Assembly (NCBI GenBank): GCA_963749875.1
Contig: CAVVOX010000005.1
Location: 124,001-188,000, forward strand
Length of the DNA: 64,000 bases
Direction: 5' to 3'
Origin: JAHQVI01 sp963749875
GTDB lineage: Bacteria; Pseudomonadota; Alphaproteobacteria; Rhizobiales; Rhodomicrobiaceae
Every line of letters begins with the position of its first letter. Position 1 is the stretch's first letter. Both the position numbers and the translations under genes were made by a program. The notes under the pieces were generated by a model, which saw only the letters and a list, made by a program, of their open reading frames with translations, searched no databases and was not told the DNA's origin. Of the stretch, positions 35,890 to 44,919 are shown piece after piece.

Positions 35890-36069
35890 TTTTTTGGATT
35901 GCCGAAGATTTCGTAAGGGGTTGCTTGGTCTGCAATCTTTCCTGCATAGAAAAGGCAAGCCTGGTCGGCGAACCTCCTGGCGAAGCCGGTCTGGTAGGCC
36001 ACCATCAGCATGGTCAGATCGTGATCATCGCTGAGCTGCCGGATGAGATTCAGAATAGGCCGACGGCGG
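35886..36069 (-). pseudogene. C-terminal remnant of EhuA, ectoine ABC transporter ATPase
   Basis: Translating the minus strand from about 36069 gives ILNLIRQLSDDHDLTMLMVA, then YQTGFARRFADQACLFYAGK, and a tail ending EIFGNPKK before TGA. This is the post-Walker-B end of an amino-acid-type ABC ATPase like EhuA (usual form LTMLMVTHQMGFAREFADRV). The P-loop, signature motif and all other ehu genes are missing. It sits directly upstream of the GntR gene. Confidence 0.8.
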
Positions 36070-36138
36070 GCCGCGCGCCTCGATGCACAAAGTCACCCCT
36101 GAAATTAGGATTGCAAATTCGGCCAGTGTCATCAACAG

Positions 36139-36220
36139 TTATGTACAACTGAGCAATGATGGAGCGCTGGAGAGGTATTTTCGTGCAAATTTGCCCAAAA
36201 CAACCGCATGTTGTGCACAA
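36139..36220. promoter_or_regulatory. doeA promoter region with two GntR-type operators
   Basis: TTATGTACAA at 36139-36148 and the perfect palindrome TTGTGCACAA at 36211-36220 lie upstream of doeA. They share the core TGTnnACA with the sites between eutB and doeB (43600-43609 and 43674-43683). Confidence 0.6.
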
Positions 36221-36374
36221 CGGCGTCGTCTCGTAGCCAAAATGGGAGCTGGCGCCGCTTCGACGTCCTGCACTTTGGGGTCTTCTCTAAAATGCAGCAA
36301 GACAACACGAGCCGCTCGCACTCCTATGATCCGAGGAACCCGCATCAGCCCGATGATCTCAAGGGAATAACGGC

Positions 36375-37559
36375 ATGGAGCCCACCCGTCCCCGCCTGCG
36401 CTTCAGCGTGACCGAGTTCAATGTCCGCCTCGCGGCGACCCGCGCGGCCATGGAGGCCGAGGGGATCGAGGTGCTCATCGTCTCCGATCCCTCCAACATG
36501 GCGTGGCTCACGGGCTATGACAGTTGGTCCTTCTACGTCCACCAATGCGTGGTCGTTCCGCTGGACGACCTTGTCTTGTGGTTCGGCCGCGGAATCGACG
36601 CGCCGGGCGCGCGCCTGACCACGGTTCTGGAGCCGGTGCAGATCCTGACCTATCCCGATATCTATGTTCAGTCCCGCGAGATGCACCCGATGGACAAGCT
36701 TTCGGAAATCTTTCACGCCAAAGGCTGGAGCCGGGCCGCGATCGGCGTGGAGCTGGACAATTACTACTTCTCCGCGGCGGCAATGCGCTCGCTGCAAACC
36801 CATCTTCCGGGGGCGCACTTCATCGACGCAACCGGACTGGTCAACTGGCAGCGTGCGGTGAAATCAGAGGTGGAAATCGGCTATATGCGCTCCGCCGCCC
36901 GGGTCATCGAGAAGGTTTATGAGCGGATCGTCGAGGTCGCCGAGCCGGGGATGCGGAAAAATGATCTGGTGGCGGAGATTTATCATGCCGGGATCAAGGG
37001 AACGCCCGAGCATTATGGCGACTATCCCGCAATCGTTCCCCTGATCGGCAGCGGCGAGGAAGCGGCGGCCTGTCACATGACATGGGATGCGGCCATTCTG
37101 GGAGGCGAGACCGGCTTGTTTCTCGAACTCGCCGGTACGCACAACCGCTATCACTGCCCCTGTTCGCGCACGCTCTATTTCGGAAAGCCGCCGGCGAAAT
37201 ATCTCGAGGTGGAAAAGGTCATTCTGGAGGGGATCGAAAAGACTCTGGAGCAGTTCCGTCCCGGCAATAGCTGCGGAGAAGTGGCGAGAACGTTCTTCGA
37301 TGTGCTGAACAAATACGGCTACGAAAAAGAAAATCGCTGCGGCTATTCGATCGGCCTCAGCTATCCGCCGGATTGGGGAGAGCGGACCATGAGCCTTAGG
37401 ACAAACGATCCGACGGTCCTCCAGGAGGGCATGACCTTCCATTTCATGCCGGGCCTGTGGTTCGACGATTGGGGTTTCGAGATCACCGAAAGCGTGCTGG
37501 TCACCGAAAGCGGCGGCGAGTGTCTGGCCGGCGTCCCGCGCAAGCTGTTCGTGAAGTGA
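36375..37559 (+). CDS. doeA: Ectoine hydrolase DoeA (EutD), M24-family
   Basis: 394 residues, M24 creatinase/Xaa-Pro peptidase fold. DoeA opens the ectoine ring to N-acetyl-L-2,4-diaminobutyrate. The N-terminal domain shows IEVLIVSDPSNMAWLTGYDS; the C-terminal pita-bread domain has ACHMTWDAAILGGETGLFLE, GTHNRYHCPCSRTLYFGKPP, GYSIGLSYPPDWGERTMSL, and FHFMPGLWFDDWGFEITESV. Identification rests on these motifs plus the surrounding eutB, eutC, doeB, doeC and doeD-like genes. It is divergent from the GntR gene and convergent with doeD. Confidence 0.9.
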   Translation: MEPTRPRLRFSVTEFNVRLAATRAAMEAEGIEVLIVSDPSNMAWLTGYDSWSFYVHQCVVVPLDDLVLWFGRGIDAPGARLTTVLEPVQILTYPDIYVQSREMHPMDKLSEIFHAKGWSRAAIGVELDNYYFSAAAMRSLQTHLPGAHFIDATGLVNWQRAVKSEVEIGYMRSAARVIEKVYERIVEVAEPGMRKNDLVAEIYHAGIKGTPEHYGDYPAIVPLIGSGEEAAACHMTWDAAILGGETGLFLELAGTHNRYHCPCSRTLYFGKPPAKYLEVEKVILEGIEKTLEQFRPGNSCGEVARTFFDVLNKYGYEKENRCGYSIGLSYPPDWGERTMSLRTNDPTVLQEGMTFHFMPGLWFDDWGFEITESVLVTESGGECLAGVPRKLFVK

Positions 37560-37590
37560 GTTCCGCGAAATCCACGCGCCCTTTTTCTTC

Positions 37591-37764
37591 GTCGTCCCGG
37601 AAGCCCGGGAGGGCTGTCCGGGAACCACTCGCAGTTCGGCAAGCACTGGGCCGGACGGAGAAGCGAGTAGGCCCCGGCTCGCGAACCTTTACGGTGAGCG
37701 ACGCTTGTCTGGTCGCGATCACCAAGACATCGCGACAAGCGCTCACCTTCGGCCGGGGTGACGC
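37591..37764. repeat. Nested palindromic repeat between doeA and doeD
   Basis: It shares CACTCGCAGTTCGGCAAGCA and GCGAGTAGGCCCCGG with the element inside cobN. The outer arms are GTCGTCCCGG and CCGGGGTGACG. A second, inner inverted repeat pairs GTGAGCGACGCTTGTC with GACAAGCGCTCAC. It could terminate both convergent transcripts. Confidence 0.8.
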
Positions 37765-37835
37765 AGAGTATGCGGTTTCGCAGAGGTCTCCACGCAGAAG
37801 CGAGCCTGATCGATTCGGCGCAAGATGATCCCGCG

Positions 37836-39218
37836 TTAGAGCGTAGCGTAAACCCTGTCGACCGCGCGCTTCGTCATGGCGACAAGGGCGTCCACCTCCT
37901 CGCGGCTGACAATGAGCGGCGGAGCGAAGCCGAGGATGTCGCCTTCCGGCATGGCGCGGGCGATCAGCCCCTCATCGAGGCAGGCAGCCGACACCGCCGG
38001 CCCGACTTTCTTCGACGGATCGAAGCGCTCTTTCTTCGCCTTGTCCGCGACGAATTCGAGCGCCGCTATCAGGCCGACGCCCCGGACCTCGCCGACCATC
38101 GGGTGATCGTCGAAGGTCTCGTGCAGACGCTTCTGCAGATAAGCGCCGACCTCCCGCGCATTGCCCGTCAGATCTTCGCTATCGACAATGTCGAGATTGG
38201 CGTTGGCCGCGGCCGCACAGACGGGATGCGCGGAGTAGGTCCAGCCATGGCCGATCGGGCCGAGCGCGTCGGTACCCTCTTCCAGAACCTTCCAGACGCG
38301 CTCGCCGACGATGACGCCGGAGAGCGGCAGATAGGCCGAGGTCAGCCCCTTGGCGATGGCAATCAGATCCGGCTGCATGCCGTAGGTGTGCGAGCCGAAA
38401 TACTGTCCCGTGCGTCCGAAGGCCGTCACGACTTCATCCGCAATCAGAAGAATATCGTATTTTTCCAGAACGGCCTGCACGGCCTCCCAATAGCCCTCCG
38501 GCGGGGGAATGAGACCGCCGGTTCCCATCACCGGCTCGCCGATAAAGGCGGCGACGGTCTCCGGGCCCTCCTCGAGAATGCGCTTTTCCAGCTCGTCCGC
38601 GCAGCGCTTGGCAAATGCCGTCTCGCTCTCACCCGGCTCCGCATTCCAATAGGCATGCGGACAGGCCGTGTGCAGGATCGGCCCCAGGGGCAGGTCGAAG
38701 GCCTTATGAAAGAGTTCGAGCCCGGTCAGGCCGCCGGTCATCACGCCCGACCCATGATAGCCGCGCCAGCGCGAGATGATCTTCTTTTTCGCCGGACGTC
38801 CGAGAATGTTGTTGTAGTACCAGACCAGCTTGATGTTGGTCTCGTTGGCGTCCGATCCGGACAGGCCGTAATAGACGCGGCTCATGCCCATGCCCGCCTT
38901 GCGCACAATGCGCTCCGACAGCCGGATCGCCGGCTCGCTCGAATGGCCGACATAGGCGTGATAATAGGCAAGCTTTTCTGCCTGCTCGGCGATGGCCTTG
39001 GCGACCTCGGTCCGGCCATAGCCGATATTGACGCAATAGAGCCCGGCAAAGCCGTCCATGCTCCGCCTGCCCTCGCGATCGACGACATAGACGCCCTCGC
39101 CGCCCGTCATGATGCGGCTCGGCGCCTCGCCCCGCGCAAACTGCGCCAGATGGGTAGAGGGGTGGAACATGTAAGCCCGGTCGAGAGCTTCCAGATCGTT
39201 GGTGCGGTCCATGTTCAT
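37836..39218 (-). CDS. doeD: Diaminobutyrate transaminase DoeD (class III aminotransferase)
   Basis: 460 residues. A PLP class III aminotransferase that converts L-2,4-diaminobutyrate to aspartate semialdehyde. Seen: N-terminal MFHPSTHLAQFARGE, YGLSGSDANETNIKLVWYYN, ILLIADEVVTAFGRTG with the PLP aspartate, and the Schiff-base lysine in LIAIAKGLTSAYLPLSG, followed by HGWTYSAHPVCAAA. The start ATG 39218 is 19 bases after the doeC stop, in the same operon. Confidence 0.88.
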   Translation of the reverse strand: MNMDRTNDLEALDRAYMFHPSTHLAQFARGEAPSRIMTGGEGVYVVDREGRRSMDGFAGLYCVNIGYGRTEVAKAIAEQAEKLAYYHAYVGHSSEPAIRLSERIVRKAGMGMSRVYYGLSGSDANETNIKLVWYYNNILGRPAKKKIISRWRGYHGSGVMTGGLTGLELFHKAFDLPLGPILHTACPHAYWNAEPGESETAFAKRCADELEKRILEEGPETVAAFIGEPVMGTGGLIPPPEGYWEAVQAVLEKYDILLIADEVVTAFGRTGQYFGSHTYGMQPDLIAIAKGLTSAYLPLSGVIVGERVWKVLEEGTDALGPIGHGWTYSAHPVCAAAANANLDIVDSEDLTGNAREVGAYLQKRLHETFDDHPMVGEVRGVGLIAALEFVADKAKKERFDPSKKVGPAVSAACLDEGLIARAMPEGDILGFAPPLIVSREEVDALVAMTKRAVDRVYATL

Positions 39219-39237
39219 GTCTCAAGCCTTTCCATGA

Positions 39238-40734
39238 TCATGCGGCGCGATAGGCGGCGCAGACATATTTATAATCGGTGAATTCATCCAGCCCCCAGCG
39301 ACCGCCCTCGCGGCCGAGGCCGGATTGCTTGACGCCGCCAAAGGGGATCGGATGGCCGGTCACGTTCACGCAATTGACGGCGACCATGCCAAATTCGAGC
39401 GCATCCGTCAGCCGGCAAATCCGGCTGTGATCGTTCGTGTAGAGATAGGCGATCAGGCCATATTCCGGATGATTCATCTGGGCGATCAGCTCCGCTTCGC
39501 TGTCAAAGCGCGTGACCGCCGCGACCGGCCCGAACGTCTCCTCGTGGCTGATCGCCATGCCGGGCGTGACATCGGCAAGAAGCGTCGGCTCGAAGAACAA
39601 TCCGCCCTTCTGATGCCGCTTGCCGCCGCGGATCAGCCGCGCCCCTTTCGCAAGCGCGTCTTGCACATGCGCCTCGCATTTGGCGATGGCGCTTTCATTC
39701 ATCAGCGGCCCGATATCGGTATCGGGATCGAGGCCGTCGCCGACATTCAGCTCGCCCATGGCGTCGGCGAAGCGTTCGAGAAAGGCCTCATAGCGATCGG
39801 CATGAACATAGATGCGGTTGGCCGCAAGGCAGTCCTGGCCGGAGGTCTGGAATTTCGCGGCGATCGCTCCGTTGACGCCTTCGTCCAGTTCCATATCCGG
39901 GAAGAGCATGAACGGCGCATGTCCGCCAAGCTCCATTGCCATGCGTTTGACCGTATCGGCGGACTGGCGAAGCAGGATACGGCCGACATCGGTCGAGCCG
40001 GTGAAGCTGATGGCGCGCACGGCCGGGTTGGCGCAAAGCTCCCCGACAATGGCGCGCGAGCCGGTGATGACGGAGAAGACGCCCGCCGGCATCCCCGCCC
40101 GTTCCGCAAGCTCGGCCAGTGCGAGCGCCGAGAAGGGCGTCTCGGAGGCGGGCCGCACGATCACCGGGCATCCTGCGGCGAGCGCCGCGGCGGCCTTGCG
40201 CGTGATCATCGCCGAGGGGAAATTCCAGGGCGTCACCGCAGCGACGACGCCGATCGGCTCCCTGCGCACGCTCATGCTCCGCCCGGGCAGATGTCCGGCG
40301 ATGACCTCGCCATTGACGCGCTTGGCTTCCTCGGCGAACCACTCGACAAAACTGGCCGCATAGTCGATCTCGCCCCGCGCCTCGGCGAGCGGTTTGCCCT
40401 GCTCCAGCGTCATGATCAGAGCCAGATCCTCGCGGTTCGCGATGATCGCCTCGTGCCAGGCCCGGAGCTTTGCGGCGCGCTCCTGCGGCAGAAGACGCCG
40501 CCAGGCCGGAAAGGCTTCCTCCGCCGCTTCGACAGCGCGGTGGGTCTCGCCCTCCTTCATATTCGGAACATGGCCCAGCACGGCCCCGGTCGCCGGATTG
40601 GTCACGGCAATGACGGAGCCATCGTCGGCCGCCTGCCAGCGGCCGTTCAGATAAGCGAATTCGCGCTGGAGACGCGGATCGGCGAGGTGCTTCAGGGACG
40701 CATCCCGGCTCAGATTCGGGTTCGGCATGTCCAT
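39238..40734 (-). CDS. doeC: Aspartate/succinate-semialdehyde dehydrogenase-type DoeC
   Basis: 498 residues from ATG 40734, with GGAGGAGG just upstream. NAD(P)-dependent aldehyde dehydrogenase with TPWNFPSAMITRKAAAALAA, the glutamate motif AMELGGHAPFML, catalytic cysteine SGQDCLAANRIYVH, and HEETFGPVAAV. By sequence it is close to GabD-type enzymes; next to doeD it most likely oxidises aspartate semialdehyde to aspartate, the last step of ectoine breakdown. Confidence 0.87.
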   Translation of the reverse strand: MDMPNPNLSRDASLKHLADPRLQREFAYLNGRWQAADDGSVIAVTNPATGAVLGHVPNMKEGETHRAVEAAEEAFPAWRRLLPQERAAKLRAWHEAIIANREDLALIMTLEQGKPLAEARGEIDYAASFVEWFAEEAKRVNGEVIAGHLPGRSMSVRREPIGVVAAVTPWNFPSAMITRKAAAALAAGCPVIVRPASETPFSALALAELAERAGMPAGVFSVITGSRAIVGELCANPAVRAISFTGSTDVGRILLRQSADTVKRMAMELGGHAPFMLFPDMELDEGVNGAIAAKFQTSGQDCLAANRIYVHADRYEAFLERFADAMGELNVGDGLDPDTDIGPLMNESAIAKCEAHVQDALAKGARLIRGGKRHQKGGLFFEPTLLADVTPGMAISHEETFGPVAAVTRFDSEAELIAQMNHPEYGLIAYLYTNDHSRICRLTDALEFGMVAVNCVNVTGHPIPFGGVKQSGLGREGGRWGLDEFTDYKYVCAAYRAA

Positions 40735-40753
40735 TCTTTCCTCCTCCTTCGTC

Positions 40754-40903
40754 TCAGGCTGCGTCGGCCTGTCCGATCCCTTCGCCCGCGCCGCGTTCGA
40801 TGTATAGCGCGTGCCCGTCGCGGATGAGTTCGCCGACGCTCTCCGGGACCAGCCCGACACGCTTCTCATTCGACTTGATCTCTTTAGGGATTCCGATACG
40901 CAT
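40754..40903 (-). pseudogene. N-terminal fragment of alanine dehydrogenase
   Basis: Only 49 residues remain: MRIGIPKEIKSNEKRVGLVP, then ESVGELIRDGHALYIERGAG and GIGQADAA before the stop. This is the unmistakable start of an Ald-type enzyme (usually about 370 residues); the catalytic and NAD-binding parts are gone. It lies between the Lrp gene and doeC. Confidence 0.85.
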
Positions 40904-41128
40904 CGCACTCTCCGAATCTGGAATGAATGGGGCAATGCGCTGCACGGGGCTAGGACGGCCGAGGCTATGGCGCTTCGCCAAGCCCCCTCAGGGAGGAGGT
41001 GGCGCGCGCGGCACCCGTGCATACGCACGATGTTCTTGAGACGCTTTTAATTCTAGGAAATTCTGCGCAGAGGGTGCTTTTGAACTCAGCACCGTTTTCG
41101 GCAATTCCTTCGGCGCCGAGCCGGATCC

Positions 41129-41614
41129 TCAGCTGTTTTTTCCGATCAGATGAGCGATCGGCAGCGCGCCGCCCTCCTTGACCGGCTTGGTGACGATATA
41201 GCTGAAATAGCGGTCGATTCCGATCCCGGCATCGAGTAGCCGGTCCATCAGGCGCTGATAGCTGTCCACATCGCGCGTGACCACCTTCATCAGATAGTCC
41301 ACGCCGCCGCCGGTCGCGAGGCATTCGACGATTTCCGGTATGTCGTGGATCGCCATTTCAAAGCGGTCGAAATCCTCACTCTGATGATGGGTGAGCGTGA
41401 CCTCGACCATCACCGTCGTCGTCGGGACCAGCTTTTTGGTGTCGAGCCGGGCATGATAGCCGGAGATCACGCCCGCGCGTTCGAGGCGTCGCAGACGTTC
41501 CCAAGCCGGGCTGGGCGAGAGGTTGATCTCCTCGGCAAGCTTGACCTTGGAAATTCTGCCGTCACGCTGCAGGATTTCGAGGATCTTCAAATCATGCGCA
41601 TCGAGCTTGATCAT
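41129..41614 (-). CDS. doeX: Lrp/AsnC-family regulator (DoeX-type)
   Basis: 161 residues from ATG 41614, which overlaps the eutC stop (TGATG). An N-terminal helix-turn-helix (LDAHDLKILEILQRDGRISK, then LAEEINLSPSPAWERLRRLE) is followed by an AsnC ligand-binding domain (TVMVEVTLTHHQSEDFDRFE, ECLATGGGVDYLMKVVTRDV). DoeX-type Lrp regulators accompany doe clusters; its cotranscription with eutC supports that role. It would respond to an amino-acid intermediate. Confidence 0.85.
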   Translation of the reverse strand: MIKLDAHDLKILEILQRDGRISKVKLAEEINLSPSPAWERLRRLERAGVISGYHARLDTKKLVPTTTVMVEVTLTHHQSEDFDRFEMAIHDIPEIVECLATGGGVDYLMKVVTRDVDSYQRLMDRLLDAGIGIDRYFSYIVTKPVKEGGALPIAHLIGKNS

Positions 41615-42597
41615 GCCGAAATCGTCGTTCCATAGCCGCGCGCCGCAACGATGGCCGCTGCATGGGTCGCGATGGCGGTGTCCTGGGCGCCGGTGCCGGT
41701 GAGGTCGCAGATCGTGATCTCGTCCTCGGACTGACGGCCGGGCTTTTGACCGGCGCAGATTTCCCCCAGCTCGTCGGGCTCCAGGCCAGTTACGCCCCCG
41801 GCCATGGCCGCGCGCATCTCCCCGCGGCTCTTCGACTGTTCGATCCGGTCGCAGATGAAACGGTCGGCGCGGGTGAGCGCTTTCGGCGACAGCTCGCTCT
41901 TCTCCGGCGAGTCCGACCCCATCGCCGTGATATGCAGTCCGGGATGCAGCCACTCGGCCATGATGATCGCCTCGCGTGCCGGCGTCGTCGTCACGATCGC
42001 CTGCGCATTTCGCACCACCTCCTCGGCGCTGCCCGCGGCATGAACCGGCACGCCCAGCAGATCGCTCTGCTCCTGCGCATAGATCTCGGCGGCCTCCCGG
42101 CTCCGTGTCCAGACCAGAAGCTCGTCGAAATCGCGCTCCAGCTTCAGGGCCTGAACTTGCAGCCGCGCCTGCATCCCCGCGCCGATCACACCGGCGACCT
42201 TCACCCTGTGAGGCGCCAGATGGCGCGCCGCGACCGCGCCCGCGGCCGCCGTGCGCAGATCGGTCAGATAGCCATTGTCGAGCAGAACCGATTTGACGAT
42301 GCCGGTCTCCGAGGAGAGAAGCACCATCAGCCCGTTCAGGCTCGGCAGGCCCATTTTCGGATTGTCGAAGAAGCCGGGGCTGATCTTGATGGCGAAGCCG
42401 TCCAGGCCCCGGATATAGGCGGTCTTGACATCGACCTCGCCGTTCTTTTCCTCGATCGTCATGCCCAGTATGGGCGGCATGATGACGCCCCCTTCCGCCA
42501 GCGCTTTAAAGGCCCCCTCGATGATGTCCACCGCCGCCTTGTCGAGCTGAACGCAATCCCGCAATTCGCGCTCGATCAGGATCGTGATCTCCGGCAT
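41611..42597 (-). CDS. eutC: Ectoine utilisation protein EutC (ornithine cyclodeaminase family)
   Basis: 328 residues from ATG 42597. Rossmann-type ornithine cyclodeaminase/mu-crystallin fold: ALAEGGVIMPPILGM, KISPGFFDNPKMGLPSLNG, LLDNGYLTDLRTAAAGAVAA, the dinucleotide motif AGVIGAGMQARLQVQAL, and ITAMGSDSPEKSEL. In hydroxyectoine users EutA, EutB and EutC together convert hydroxyectoine to ectoine; eutB is directly upstream but eutA is not in this window. The stop overlaps doeX. Confidence 0.87.
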   Translation of the reverse strand: MPEITILIERELRDCVQLDKAAVDIIEGAFKALAEGGVIMPPILGMTIEEKNGEVDVKTAYIRGLDGFAIKISPGFFDNPKMGLPSLNGLMVLLSSETGIVKSVLLDNGYLTDLRTAAAGAVAARHLAPHRVKVAGVIGAGMQARLQVQALKLERDFDELLVWTRSREAAEIYAQEQSDLLGVPVHAAGSAEEVVRNAQAIVTTTPAREAIIMAEWLHPGLHITAMGSDSPEKSELSPKALTRADRFICDRIEQSKSRGEMRAAMAGGVTGLEPDELGEICAGQKPGRQSEDEITICDLTGTGAQDTAIATHAAAIVAARGYGTTISA

Positions 42598-42607
42598 GGC
42601 TTCTCCT

Positions 42608-43582
42608 TCAATAGGGCACTTCGCCCGCCACGACCCGCTGGAATAGGCCCATATCGACATTGCGGCCCGATATGACGACGGCAATATGCTTGCCGAGCTG
42701 CTGCGCGAGACCGTCGAGGATCACGGCCGCGCCGCCGGCTGCCGCGCCTTCGGTCACGAGGCCTTCGGCGAGATATAAATAGCGCATGGCGCGGGCAATC
42801 GCGGCTTCCGGCAGGAGGACCACTTCGTCCACGAATTTGCGGGCGAGAGAAAATGTATACTGATTGTTGAGCCCGATGCCGCCGCCGAGCAAATCGGCAA
42901 GCGAGGCTTCCTCTCCGACCTCGACCGGATGGCCGGCCGCAAGGCTCGCCTGCATCGCCGCGCCGCGCTCCATCGAGACGCCGATCACGCGAATATCCGG
43001 TGAGGCGGATTTGATCGCCAGGCCAATTCCGCCGATCAGCCCGCCGCCCGAGAGCGGCACGATGACGGTATCGACCTCGGGCCAGTCTTCGAGCATCTCA
43101 AGGCCAATCGTTCCCTGTCCTGCAATCACATCGGGATGATCGAAAGGCGGGATCTCGGCCATCCCCTCCTCGGCGACGAGCCGGGCGACTTGCCTTTGCG
43201 CCTCGTCCTGGCTGCGGCCGGTGACATGCAATTCGCCGCCCGCGGCGCGAATGGCCTCACGCTTGTTTTCCGGCACCAGCTCCGACAGGCATACCGTCGC
43301 CTTGATTCCTCTGCGCGCCGCGACATAGCTCACCGCGCGCCCATGATTGCCCGTCGAGGCGCAAACGACGCCGCGTGCCGATTGGTCCGGCGAGAGCCGG
43401 GAGATGGCATTGGCGGCGCCGCGAAGCTTGAACGCGCCGGTCGGCTGGACGGTCTCCAGCTTGAGGCGCACATCGCGGCGTTTATCGGAAAGGGAAGCGG
43501 CCGGCGTGAGCGGCGTGCGCAGGGCAATCTTCCCGACAGGCGCGCGCGCTTCGTAGATCGACTGCAACGTCAACAAGGTCAC
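42608..43582 (-). CDS. eutB: Hydroxyectoine utilisation dehydratase EutB (threonine dehydratase-like)
   Basis: 324 residues, PLP fold-type II. The start is GTG 43582 (MTLLTLQSIYEARAPVG), the family start. PLP lysine region VQPTGAFKLRGAANAI, asparagine loop CASTGNHGRAVSYVA, glycine-rich phosphate loop VPLSGGGLIGGIGLAIK. It lies 10 bases before eutC. The 126-base divergent promoter shared with doeB carries two GntR-type palindromes. Confidence 0.87.
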   Translation of the reverse strand: MTLLTLQSIYEARAPVGKIALRTPLTPAASLSDKRRDVRLKLETVQPTGAFKLRGAANAISRLSPDQSARGVVCASTGNHGRAVSYVAARRGIKATVCLSELVPENKREAIRAAGGELHVTGRSQDEAQRQVARLVAEEGMAEIPPFDHPDVIAGQGTIGLEMLEDWPEVDTVIVPLSGGGLIGGIGLAIKSASPDIRVIGVSMERGAAMQASLAAGHPVEVGEEASLADLLGGGIGLNNQYTFSLARKFVDEVVLLPEAAIARAMRYLYLAEGLVTEGAAAGGAAVILDGLAQQLGKHIAVVISGRNVDMGLFQRVVAGEVPY

Positions 43583-43599
43583 ACCTCAAACGCGCAATG

Positions 43600-43683
43600 T
43601 TGTGTACAAGTCGGACGCAGATCACCTATAAGGCCCAGTTGTGAAGTGGGAAGACGGCGCCCGTCAAGCGCTATTGTGCACAT
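43600..43683. promoter_or_regulatory. eutB/doeB divergent promoter with two GntR-type operators
   Basis: TTGTGTACAA (43600-43609) is a near-perfect palindrome 18 bases from the eutB start. TTGTGCACAT (43674-43683) lies 26 bases before doeB. Both match the core found twice upstream of doeA, suggesting one regulator for both transcription directions. Confidence 0.6.
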
Positions 43684-43708
43684 CATGAAAGACGACTGAG
43701 GTTCCACG

Positions 43709-44726
43709 ATGATCGAAACCTCGATGGAGCTGCGCAGCAAAATCTCCACCGACGCGGATTTGCACTCCGACGGCGTCCAGCACCGCTATTTGACCATTCC
43801 CCATTCGCGCAACAACTCCGCCTGGGGCTCGATCCTGATGCCGATCTCGGTTTTCAAGAATGGCGAAGGGCCGACGGTCCTGCTGACGGGCGGCAGCCAT
43901 GGCGACGAATATGAGGGGCCCATCGCTCTTATGAACCTGGTCCGCTCGCTTGACATCCGCAAAGTCTCCGGGCGGGTCATTGTGATCCCGGCCCTCAACT
44001 ACCCCGCCATCAAGACCGGAACGCGCCTTTCGCCCATCGACGGCGGAAATATGAACCGGACCTTTCCCGGCAACCGGAATGGCACGGTCACCGAGATGAT
44101 CGCCGACTATGTCCAGCGTTTCGTTCTGCCGCTCTGCGACGCGGTGGTCGATATTCACGCCGGCGGCAAGATGATGAGCTTCCTGCCCTGCTCGGTGATC
44201 CACAAATTGCCCGATGAGGAGCAGATGGCCCGGACCGTGGCGGCGGCGAAGGCTTTCGGCGCGCCGAACTGCCTTGTGCTTGAGGAGCTGGATGCGGTCG
44301 GAATGCTGGACACGGCGGTCGAGGAGCTGGGCAAAGTCTTCGTCTCGACCGAGCTGGGCGGCGGCGGTACGGCCAGCGTCGAAACGATCAGGATCGCGGC
44401 CGGCGGCGTGCATGACTGCCTTGTGCATTTCGGCGTGCTGGCGGAGGAGCCGCGCGGCAGCGGCCAGAACTCGTTTCCTCGAAACGCCGAAAGGCTCGTT
44501 CGTCATCGCCGATCGGAGCGGAATTCTGGAGGCCGCCGTCGAGCCGGGCCAAACGGTCGAAGCCGGGATGCCGATCGCCTATATTCACGATATCGATAAT
44601 CCGGTGGCCGAGCCGGCTGTGTACCTGGCGCCGCTCGACGGCATTCTCGTCCATCGCCATGTTGCCGGCCTGATCGCACGCGGCGATTGCCTGTCGGTCA
44701 TCGCGCGGGAGATTCCCTCGCCATAA
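43709..44726 (+). CDS. doeB: N-alpha-acetyl-diaminobutyrate deacetylase DoeB (EutE), frame broken near 44468
   Basis: Zinc carboxypeptidase-like (AstE/AspA) fold. The first frame from ATG 43709 has the zinc motif GGSHGDEYEGPIAL, IDGGNMNRTFPGNRNG, and AVVDIHAGGKMMSFLPC with the third ligand. After 44467 the C-terminal frame gives TRFLETPKGSFVIADRSGIL and ends at 44726 (LVHRHVAGLIARGDCLSVIA). Dropping one base in GAACTC (44467-44472) joins them into about 338 residues, the usual length. It deacetylates the DoeA product to diaminobutyrate for DoeD. Confidence 0.9.
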
Positions 44727-44830
44727 GCGCTGATCGGTCCGCCCAGCCCTTGTTTCGGCTGCCGAAGCCGGTGCTTAATATCTTAAATATTCAGTAAACA
44801 CCGTTTGAATTATTGGCCGGTATTGTCGTA

Positions 44831-44848
44831 CGCTGCCTGAAGGCAGCG
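44831..44848 (+). terminator. Hairpin before the dksA-like gene
   Basis: CGCTGCC/GGCAGCG forms a 7-bp stem with a short loop, followed by AAATTGTTTTGTT. It may end the doeB transcript or sit in the leader of the dksA-like gene. Confidence 0.4.
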
Positions 44849-44919
44849 AAATTGTTTTGTTGAAAAAGGCCCGTTTCGCCGCAGAAGAGCAAAGCATCAG
44901 CGGGCGGAATAAAACTGTC

